Shown here: positions 1 to 4,622 of the stretch, piece after piece
Position numbering within the stretch: the first letter of the stretch is position 1
How the letters are laid out: every line of letters starts with the position of its first letter
Origin: JAWLDB01 sp041686915
GTDB taxonomy: Bacteria > Bacillota > UBA994 > UBA5500
Assembly (NCBI GenBank): GCA_041686915.1
Contig: JAWLDB010000158.1
Span: 1-6,439, forward strand
Length of the DNA stretch: 6,439 nucleotides
Direction: 5' to 3'
Position numbers and translations under genes: made by a program
Notes under the pieces: generated by a model
Told to the model about the DNA's origin: nothing
The model's input: the letters and a program-made list of their open reading frames with translations, nothing else
Databases searched by the model: none

Positions 1-149
1 AGGACTTCATCAAGAGCACGCCGTCGTTTAATCTCCTCAGGATACAGCGAGTTCAGTAGAATCCTGTCTCCAATACGCAGACTGACAATCTTCTCGGGCA
101 GGTCCGTAATCACCACATTGGGTTTGGTTACATTGGTTACCATCGTCAT
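1..149 (-). CDS. 5' end of an unrecognised protein (runs off the left edge)
   Basis: A minus-strand frame starts with ATG at 149 and stays open for 49 codons to the window edge. It is preceded by a perfect AGGAGG Shine-Dalgarno at 159-164 with a 9-base gap, so a real translation start is well supported. A second in-frame ATG lies two codons in (143). The visible part begins MTMVTNVTKPNVVITDLPEK, continues with a segment containing RIGDRILLNSLYPEE and ends in a basic patch KRRR. It has no signal peptide or membrane segment and looks like a soluble cytoplasmic protein. I do not recognise the family, and the C-terminal part lies outside the window. A candidate promoter at 192-220 lies in the gap after the Nudix gene, so it may be transcribed independently. 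Confidence 0.7.
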   Translation of the reverse strand, partial: MTMVTNVTKPNVVITDLPEKIVSLRIGDRILLNSLYPEEIKRRRALDEV

Positions 150-191
150 ATGATCTGGCCTCCTACTTATTAGTTCGTTGGGATTATTGCC

Positions 192-220
192 ATAGTAAAG
201 TAGGAATAGACCATTTGCAA
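192..220 (-). promoter_or_regulatory. Candidate sigma-A promoter for the gene at 1-149
   Basis: On the minus strand TTGCAA (215-220) is followed after exactly 17 bases by TACTAT (192-197). Each box matches 4 of 6 consensus positions. It sits between the Nudix stop codon (222) and the AGGAGG of the next gene, the expected place. Prediction from sequence only. Confidence 0.35.
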
Positions 221-221
221 C

Positions 222-689
222 CTACAGGCCGATGTTGCGCTTCAGGCCCTTGTAGCTTCCTGCGTCAAGGAAGTTGGTCCGCACGAGCGTGCAAAACTGC
301 TCTGAGAAGCCATATTCGTAAAGCTCGTCGCAAGGCACCATTCTGACATCACCAATCGGGTTGGCGTCAAGCTCATTCGTCGGTAGTCGGATTTCACCGG
401 TCACCCGGCGCAGGAGAAAGGTGATGTGTAGTACGCTTGGTTTGGAGGCTGGTATGTCACACACGTACAATAGCTTGACAACTTCAGTCGCGAGTCCGGT
501 TTCCTCCAGCATCTCCCGGACGACCGCTTCCTCCAGTGTTTCTCCTTGCTCAACCCTGCCACCAGGTAATGACCAAGTACGCTCAGGGCTAACTCTCTGT
601 TGGACGATCAGGACACTCCCTGCTTCGATGAGCACCCCGGTCACCCTGACCTGCATCAGACTACTCGACATATGGTCACATCCCAACAC
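222..689 (-). CDS. Nudix hydrolase family protein
   Basis: The protein (155 residues from this start) carries a perfect Nudix box GX5EX7REUXEEXGU: G44, E50, R58-E59, E62-E63, G65. These residues form the Mg2+-binding loop-helix that cleaves nucleoside diphosphates linked to another moiety (X). The fold reads normally: a first strand with VRVTGVLIEAGSVLIVQQ, then WSLPGG leading into the box. The substrate (oxidised nucleotide, NADH, ADP-ribose or other) cannot be told from the motif, so no gene symbol is given. The protein has no signal and is cytoplasmic. The start is uncertain: GTG at 689 has a weak GGAAGAG five bases upstream; ATG at 671 has GGGA at a usable distance; ATG at 656 would start just before the first strand. 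It lies 52 bases downstream of the lipoprotein gene on the same strand, with no obvious terminator between, so the two may be co-transcribed. Confidence 0.93.
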   Translation of the reverse strand: MLGCDHMSSSLMQVRVTGVLIEAGSVLIVQQRVSPERTWSLPGGRVEQGETLEEAVVREMLEETGLATEVVKLLYVCDIPASKPSVLHITFLLRRVTGEIRLPTNELDANPIGDVRMVPCDELYEYGFSEQFCTLVRTNFLDAGSYKGLKRNIGL

Positions 690-741
690 TTGTACTCTTC
701 CAGAAAACCTTGTATGTTGTTGGACGGTTGAGGCTCATTCA

Positions 742-1722
742 CTAGAGCTCAAATCCATAACTGGCCAGAAGCCACTTGCCGTCCACGCAAAGGAACTCCA
801 GTCGCCTAACGTCTTCGTTGCTCCAATCTGGTCCAACAACTGTCTCGCTTCGTTCGACCGCAATCTTCTGTTCACTAACCTCAAGCACCTTCATGCGAGT
901 AGGGCCACTGACACTCTCCACCGAGCCGGCGCCGTCCGGCCTGCAGTAAAGCTTACTGTCCACCTGGATGCACAGGTCCCTCTCAATGAAGTAGGCGAAC
1001 AGCCTTCCGGTGTAGGTTGCCTTCAGAAGGGCTAAATAATGGTCGTAGGTAGGGATGCGAATGTCGTTGGCCAAGCAGTATTGGTATCCATTGACTATGA
1101 GATATTCATTCCCGTTATATCTTAGCAGCCCACCAAGAGCCGCAGCTGTCGATATCCAGTCATCTCTGAATACTACTGCACGCAGTTCCTCTCGCACTTC
1201 CTGGCTTATCTCTATCCCAGACCACTCCATCTCCAGATTCTCCAGCCCAGCCATCGAGTCATCGGTGGGAACGATGCCACCCACCCCATCACCTGTCGGT
1301 TCTCTATTTGGCACCACCTCAATCAGATGGGTGATTGCACGCACCTCTGCATTGTCTACCACGGTTCCGTTCACCGTGGTATGCTCCCAGATGCGCTTGT
1401 TCTCTATTCCCTTAACATCCCAGGACACCGGTAGCCTGCCAGCCGTACCATCGGAATAGACCACATCCGCCTGTTCCGGAAGCAGAGGCAACTGGTCGCC
1501 AAGCCCGATAGTAATAGTGGGAAGCTCTGCGACCTCAACTACAGTTACTTTAACTGTTGGTGGCTTAGCAACTGGTTCTGACTTACACGCCACCAATATG
1601 GCGGTCATGATCAAGACTACTACTATGACAGGTATGTGTCTTGCGTAGACCAGAGGGGAACGGGTGTTCCTTGCACTGGGTCCGGAATCAAACCCGGAGT
1701 TAATCTGGGCTGGCTTGTTCAT
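742..1722 (-). CDS. Lipoprotein with Ig-like (Big_4-type) domain and IseA-like C-terminal domain
   Basis: A 326-residue exported protein. A basic N-terminus is followed by a hydrophobic stretch (about residues 31-45) ending in lipobox LVAC, with Cys46 as the lipidation site, so it should be anchored to the outer face of the membrane. Residues about 59-136 look like a bacterial Ig-like group 4 domain (VVYSDGT, then PVSWDV, then VNGTVV). After a Gly/Pro linker, residues about 186-326 resemble the IseA/YoeB inhibitor of DL-endopeptidase autolysins: a residue pattern NEYLIVNGYQYCLANDI, a YT motif, then VDSKLYCRPDGAGS and a final GKWLLASY. That similarity is recalled, not searched. The track-longest ATG at 1734 has GAAGGG abutting it with no spacer, whereas ATG at 1722 has AGGAG four bases upstream; I prefer 1722. 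A role in cell-wall hydrolase control or envelope sensing is an inference. Three cysteines in the C-terminal domain (C216, C251, C260) are unusual. Confidence 0.85.
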   Translation of the reverse strand: MNKPAQINSGFDSGPSARNTRSPLVYARHIPVIVVVLIMTAILVACKSEPVAKPPTVKVTVVEVAELPTITIGLGDQLPLLPEQADVVYSDGTAGRLPVSWDVKGIENKRIWEHTTVNGTVVDNAEVRAITHLIEVVPNREPTGDGVGGIVPTDDSMAGLENLEMEWSGIEISQEVREELRAVVFRDDWISTAAALGGLLRYNGNEYLIVNGYQYCLANDIRIPTYDHYLALLKATYTGRLFAYFIERDLCIQVDSKLYCRPDGAGSVESVSGPTRMKVLEVSEQKIAVERSETVVGPDWSNEDVRRLEFLCVDGKWLLASYGFEL

Positions 1723-1773
1723 GCGTCTCCTCATCCCTTCAATAGCCTGTTATGAGGCTCTAGGCGGTGGCAC

Positions 1774-1801
1774 ATATTACCTGCAGGAAGGTTAGAGCAA
1801 A
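1774..1801 (-). promoter_or_regulatory. Weak candidate promoter for the lipoprotein gene
   Basis: On the minus strand a -10-like TAATAT (1774-1779) follows a poor -35 TTTGCT (1796-1801) after 16 bases, about 50 bases upstream of the chosen start. A small inverted repeat AGCCT...AGGCT (1744-1759) lies in the leader. Weak evidence only. Confidence 0.22.
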
Positions 1802-1824
1802 GCGGGTGAAACCGTCCTGCTACC

Positions 1825-1852
1825 AATTGGACAAGTTATACGTCCCCGTCCC
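1825..1852. repeat. REP-like dispersed repeat, copy 1
   Basis: The 19-base core GGACAAGTTATACGTCCCC (1829-1847) recurs exactly at 3719-3737, and similarity extends over 28 bases (25 identical). The core is an imperfect inverted repeat with GGAC/GTCC arms. Here the repeat abuts the stop codon TAG (1852-1854) of the upstream minus-strand membrane gene. The GGGAC...GTCCC architecture recalls REP elements mobilised by RAYT (IS200-like) transposases in Firmicutes, but no transposase lies in the window. Confidence 0.7.
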
Positions 1853-2496
1853 TAGAAGGGGAACCTCGGCCAGGCATTTTGGTGAAGCTTGCCCCTGATT
1901 ACATACTTCAGATAACTCTGCCCATCATGAGTATCAAAGATCGCGTAGTAATCCAGCCCAAGCTTCCCGAGTGTCACATGTATCTCATATCCGTCAGCGA
2001 CTTCTCTGTCACCCAGAGTGTTCAGATAGGTCTTTCCTTGGAGCGTTCTGAGTGCGTAGTTGAATCCGTAGTCCTCTATGAGTGCGTGCTGCGTGCGCCA
2101 GCCTAGTTCCTGCTCAGCAATCTCCAGCTGTTCCTGCTCCGCCGAGAACAGCCCTAGGGCCACGCCCACCCCCCCGAATTTACCCTTGTCCCGCAACTCT
2201 TGCTGGAACGGCATGTTCGGCGAGAAGACCTGAACGGAGTCGACCCGTTGAAATTTCAGCATTGCTCCATACAGCTCCCGGCTCAACCCGAGGTGGGCAT
2301 AGCTAATAGCCGGCATCAGATAGTTCGCCTGCAAGAAGAAGACTAGCGCAAAGCCAAGAGCCAGCTGCTTAAGCCGTTTGTTGGCGAGTTGCTTCTTGCG
2401 AATGGACAGATATGTCACCAAGACCAGTACTGGTATGTGCACAATCCCAATGTTCAAGCTGAATAAGTAGGTGGCAAAGTAGGCCAACAGCTTCAC
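1852..2496 (-). CDS. Membrane protein of unknown function, probably the 3' portion of a gene split by TGA
   Basis: A 214-residue frame beginning at GTG 2496. Residues 4-31 are strongly hydrophobic, residues 46-64 form a second membrane segment after a basic loop (RKKQLANKRLK), and about 150 mostly polar residues follow, including an EQEQLEIAEQE stretch, DYGFNYALRTL and a C-terminal domain ending in RFPF. I do not recognise the function. No Shine-Dalgarno precedes the GTG. The same frame continues upstream for nine plausible codons (TRDDERWLW) to a TGA at 2524-2526, and beyond it is open again to a GTG with a good ribosome binding site at 2613. The original gene therefore probably spanned 1852-2613, with one more N-terminal membrane segment. 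Whether this 3' part is translated now (reinitiation, readthrough) or is dead cannot be decided here. Its stop codon abuts repeat copy 1. Confidence 0.6.
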   Translation of the reverse strand: MKLLAYFATYLFSLNIGIVHIPVLVLVTYLSIRKKQLANKRLKQLALGFALVFFLQANYLMPAISYAHLGLSRELYGAMLKFQRVDSVQVFSPNMPFQQELRDKGKFGGVGVALGLFSAEQEQLEIAEQELGWRTQHALIEDYGFNYALRTLQGKTYLNTLGDREVADGYEIHVTLGKLGLDYYAIFDTHDGQSYLKYVIRGKLHQNAWPRFPF

Positions 2497-2523
2497 CCAC
2501 AGCCAGCGCTCGTCATCTCGTGT

Positions 2524-2613
2524 TCAGGAGAGGACCACGCTCATCCACAGCAGCACCAGAAAAGTAACCAACATTACAGATCCCATGTATCTCCACCGCC
2601 ACTTCCATCTCAC
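2524..2613 (-). CDS. 29-residue N-terminal membrane segment, in frame with the downstream gene
   Basis: GTG at 2613 has an AGGA eight to nine bases upstream (2623-2626) and opens a short frame of 29 residues: a basic, Trp-rich start (MRWKWRWRYMG) followed by one hydrophobic helix (residues 11-29, VMLVTFLVLLWMSVVL), ending in TGA at 2524-2526. It is exactly in frame with the 1852-2496 protein (117 bases between the two GTG codons). It is most simply read as the true N-terminus of that protein, cut off by a nonsense codon. It could instead be a genuine small membrane peptide translated ahead of the larger gene. Confidence 0.5.
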   Translation of the reverse strand: MRWKWRWRYMGSVMLVTFLVLLWMSVVLS

Positions 2614-2702
2614 GCTTTTAGTTCCTTATATTCACATTGGGGCTTGCTCTATCCTTCTACACGAAACTAGTTGAGAAGCGTAGGCAGTATACTAAAGGAA
2701 GC

Positions 2703-2734
2703 AAAAACAGCCCGCGCCTTTAAGCGAGGGCTGT
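2703..2734 (-). terminator. Rho-independent terminator of the kinase-like gene
   Basis: On the minus strand ACAGCCCTCGC pairs with GCGCGGGCTGT (one T/C mismatch) around loop TTAAAG and is followed by TTTTTGC. It starts 20 bases after the stop codon of the kinase-fold gene and insulates it from the membrane-protein gene downstream. Confidence 0.9.
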
Positions 2735-2753
2735 AGCTAAGTCACAGTGATGG

Positions 2754-3614
2754 TTACTCGGTGTTAGACGCTTCATTAACCCATTGCCTCGACCTCTCCC
2801 ATGCTTCTAGCAACTGGTCAATAGACTGCTGACGTTGGCTGCGCGCATCGCTAACGGCACGTTTGACCACATCATACAGTTTCATGTTCAATGGCCAACG
2901 TTCCGGCGAGCGATCGCCGTTGGCAAGTAACATGAATGCAGTGGCGCCCATTGTGTAGACATTGGTGATCTCGTCTAATAAGCCTGCACATCGAAACTCT
3001 TCCGGTGACATCAGTGGTTTGATCCCGAACACATGTCCCGTACCGTTCATATAGGATTGTTTTGCGTAGAAATCGATGTCGCAGATGGTAACCTTTCCAC
3101 TGTCATAATGATAGAGCATGCTGTTGTGGTTGAAATCAATCGCAACGTACCCACATCGGGCAACATGTAGATGAAACCGCAGGACCTGTTCAAACGCATT
3201 CACTCGCTGAGTTATGGGTAGTGACATAAACCTATCCGCGAGAGAAAAGTCAGGGTTACAGAGGCTTACTCCTTCCTCCCAGTCAAACAACAGTGCAAAC
3301 CCACCTTTGACCTCTTGAGCATCGATAAGGCGAATCAAAGAGGGATGCTCCAGTTCTCTATACTTTGTAACAGCTGCTCTTAACCTTGCTATCGCATCCT
3401 CAACCGGTAGATCACAATTAATCGTTTCTGCACCGGCAAATTTGACGAAGTATCTCTTCCCTGCCATCTCGACGCCAAAACACAGATTGCCGGAACTTTG
3501 CTCATCAAACACCTTAAAAACAGAACCGTACTCGTGCATAAAGCCAAAGTCAAATGGCTTCTTCAAGCGTATTTGAACACCGTCTAGCTGTTGTATGTAA
3601 ACATCCTTTTTCAA
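2754..3614 (-). CDS. Protein kinase-fold protein with divergent catalytic motifs
   Basis: A 286-residue protein with the order of elements of a Ser/Thr-type protein kinase: ATP-anchoring lysine K58 in RYFVKF (like VAIK), a helix-C-like region with KYRELEHPSLIRL (84-96), hinge near LLFDWEEG (108-115), catalytic-loop position YVAIDFNHNS (157-165), metal-binding position CDIDFY (178-183) in place of DFG, activation segment with MSPEEF (202-207) like APE, and TNVYTMGATAF (218-227) as helix F. HRD is replaced by AID and DFG by DID. I recall the same variants in homologues from Bacillus and Paenibacillus, so this seems a family trait. The substrate is unknown; a small-molecule or protein kinase are both possible. 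The start is TTG at 3614, chosen for GGGAGG at 3625-3630 with ten bases spacing. It has no membrane segment and is cytoplasmic. Its own terminator suggests single-gene transcription. Confidence 0.85.
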   Translation of the reverse strand: MKKDVYIQQLDGVQIRLKKPFDFGFMHEYGSVFKVFDEQSSGNLCFGVEMAGKRYFVKFAGAETINCDLPVEDAIARLRAAVTKYRELEHPSLIRLIDAQEVKGGFALLFDWEEGVSLCNPDFSLADRFMSLPITQRVNAFEQVLRFHLHVARCGYVAIDFNHNSMLYHYDSGKVTICDIDFYAKQSYMNGTGHVFGIKPLMSPEEFRCAGLLDEITNVYTMGATAFMLLANGDRSPERWPLNMKLYDVVKRAVSDARSQRQQSIDQLLEAWERSRQWVNEASNTE

Positions 3615-3643
3615 CCCTGTTTATCCTCCCTAAGCCGGATGCA

Positions 3644-3658
3644 CTTGTGCGAAACAAG
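3644..3658. repeat. Small palindrome upstream of the kinase-like gene
   Basis: CTTGTGCGAAACAAG has perfect 5-base arms (CTTGT/ACAAG) around a 5-base centre, 30 bases upstream of the TTG start and just ahead of its GGGAGG. It may be an operator half-site pair or a small leader hairpin; I could not identify -35/-10 boxes nearby. Confidence 0.3.
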
Positions 3659-3714
3659 CCCACCTTCAATTTCAGCACTGCATCGCAAGTCCCTTGATGG
3701 CAGATGAGCGCAAA

Positions 3715-3742
3715 AATGGGACAAGTTATACGTCCCCCTGCC
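3715..3742. repeat. REP-like dispersed repeat, copy 2 (may double as the gntR terminator)
   Basis: This is the second copy of the repeat at 1825-1852, in the same orientation and with the identical 19-base core at 3719-3737. It begins three bases after the TGA of the GntR-family gene (3746-3748). On the minus strand it reads GGGAC, nine-base loop, GTCCC, then ATTTTTG, so it could fold into a short hairpin followed by a T-run and act as terminator. Confidence 0.7.
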
Positions 3743-3745
3743 CCA

Positions 3746-4396
3746 TCACTCCTGGATCCGCATATCCCAGACCGGTTTGTAGTAGTGCTCCTCCAGCGTG
3801 GCGATGACCTTATCGTGGTCGCCTGCTTGGATGGCGCTGAGGATGCGTTCGTGTTGGTTGACGCCGATCTGCCAGTCATGGTCGCGTTCCTCGTAGTCGT
3901 AGAGCGAGCTGAGGAAGAACAGCGGGAAGACGGCATCGAACTGGGCGATCAGCCGTTGGTTGCCGGTGGCTACTAGAATGCAGCGATCGAACATGTCCGC
4001 ATGATAAATAAACTCATACACATTGCGCTCGCGCTGGAACTGCTTCTGCTTGTCCAGCATGGTATTGAGCTCCTGGCAGAGTTCGGCAGTGCGGCCTACT
4101 TCCACTACATATTTGTAGGCACCCGCCATCCAGAAATAGATCATCTGGGCCAGCTCATAGTGGTCCTGCCGCGAGAGAGTAATCACGTTAATCCCACTGT
4201 TGGGGGTAGCGACTACTAAGCCTTCCTTCTCCAGCTGGTTAAGCGCTTCGCGCAGCGGCGTGTTGCTGATGCCTAGTTCTCGCGCCAGCTGACCGATGTT
4301 GATGCGCTCGCCCAGCCGGTACTCCTGCGTGAGGATCTTTCGCTTGATGATCCCGTAAGCCTGTTCTTTGATTGTCGTCTTCTGCAATATTGGCAT
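3746..4396 (-). CDS. GntR-family transcriptional regulator, FCD (FadR-type) subfamily
   Basis: A 216-residue repressor-type protein. Residues 7-73 form the GntR winged helix: AYGIIKRKIL, then LGERINIGQLARELGISNTPLREAL (29-52) with the recognition helix, then LEKEGLVVATPNSGINV as the wing. Residues about 78-210 are an all-helical FCD ligand domain. The usual FCD metal/ligand histidines are visible as H132 (FIYHADMFD), H182 (QHERILSAI) and H204 (EEHYY). Family members bind small organic acids, sugars acids or amino-acid derivatives and release DNA. It is transcribed divergently from the aminotransferase gene, with 226 bases between start codons, so that gene is the likeliest target; this is inferred. 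The start ATG at 4396 has only a weak ribosome binding site (GTGTGG). A palindrome over its own promoter suggests autoregulation. Confidence 0.95.
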   Translation of the reverse strand: MPILQKTTIKEQAYGIIKRKILTQEYRLGERINIGQLARELGISNTPLREALNQLEKEGLVVATPNSGINVITLSRQDHYELAQMIYFWMAGAYKYVVEVGRTAELCQELNTMLDKQKQFQRERNVYEFIYHADMFDRCILVATGNQRLIAQFDAVFPLFFLSSLYDYEERDHDWQIGVNQHERILSAIQAGDHDKVIATLEEHYYKPVWDMRIQE

Positions 4397-4449
4397 AATA
4401 AAACCACACTCTTTATCCTGGCCGAAGCCGGGTTTCTTCCTATATTACT

Positions 4450-4460
4450 GTATTCAATAC
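4450..4460. promoter_or_regulatory. Candidate operator palindrome over the gntR promoter
   Basis: GTATTCAATAC is a perfect inverted repeat (GTATT/AATAC about a single central base) and overlaps the -10 box of the predicted gntR promoter. AT-rich palindromes with GT...AC ends are typical operators of GntR/FCD proteins. Binding is inferred. Confidence 0.45.
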
Positions 4461-4486
4461 TAGGTGAGGCTAAACTGCATTGTCAA
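4457..4486 (-). promoter_or_regulatory. Predicted sigma-A promoter of the GntR-family gene
   Basis: On the minus strand a consensus -35 TTGACA (4481-4486) is followed after 18 bases by TAGTAT (4457-4462, 4 of 6). It lies about 60 bases upstream of the ATG at 4396. A short GGC-TTCG-GCC hairpin lies in the leader near 4421-4430. Confidence 0.5.
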
Positions 4487-4526
4487 GTATCCTACCGCCT
4501 ACGCATGTAAATGACTGGAATGTTCA

Positions 4527-4555
4527 TTGACACCGCTGGACAAGCGGGATATATT
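4527..4555 (+). promoter_or_regulatory. Strong sigma-A promoter of the aminotransferase gene, with internal palindrome
   Basis: Perfect -35 TTGACA (4527-4532), exactly 17 bases, then TATATT (4550-4555, 5 of 6). Transcription should start near 4562, leaving a leader of about 60 bases. The spacer holds a perfect palindrome CCGCT-GGACA-AGCGG (4533-4547), ideally placed for a repressor to block polymerase. A tandem GATGCAC pair (4566-4579) lies at the start of the leader. Confidence 0.75.
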
Positions 4556-4607
4556 GAAGATAAATGATGCACGATGCACCATCCACCGGCCAACCGTCTT
4601 AAGGAGA

Positions 4608-4613
4608 GAGGAG
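4608..4613 (+). promoter_or_regulatory. Ribosome binding site fixing the aminotransferase start at 4623
   Basis: GAGGAG lies nine bases before ATG 4623; an AAGGAG (4601-4606) further upstream is too distant. The longer frame from TTG 4527 would start inside the -35 box and adds 32 residues of unfamily-like sequence, so it is rejected. Confidence 0.8.
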
Positions 4614-4622
4614 TCGCTGTTC

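Noticed and set aside
361..1035. Plus-strand open frame of 224 codons
   Set aside because: It lies antisense across the Nudix gene and the 3' part of the lipoprotein gene, is Ser/Thr/Leu-rich with no domain pattern, and lacks a ribosome binding site.
2082..2306. Plus-strand open frame rich in Pro, Ala and Arg
   Set aside because: Composition typical of an antisense shadow of the membrane-protein gene; no motif and no start signal.
2524..2526. TGA as a selenocysteine codon
   Set aside because: It falls at the end of a membrane segment with no redox motif, and I saw no SECIS-like stem-loop immediately downstream; a nonsense change is simpler.
3550..3936. Minus-strand 128-codon frame, Ser/Thr/Arg-rich
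   Set aside because: Out-of-frame shadow of the 3' half of the GntR/FCD gene crossing the repeat and the kinase gene start.
4566..4579. Tandem GATGCAC-GATGCAC in the aminotransferase leader
   Set aside because: Only two 7-base units; could be chance, so noted with the promoter but not claimed as a regulatory site.
4527..4622. Longer aminotransferase start at TTG 4527 adding 32 residues
   Set aside because: That codon lies inside the perfect -35 box TTGACA, the extension covers the promoter and leader, and ATG 4623 has a proper GAGGAG and begins as family members do.
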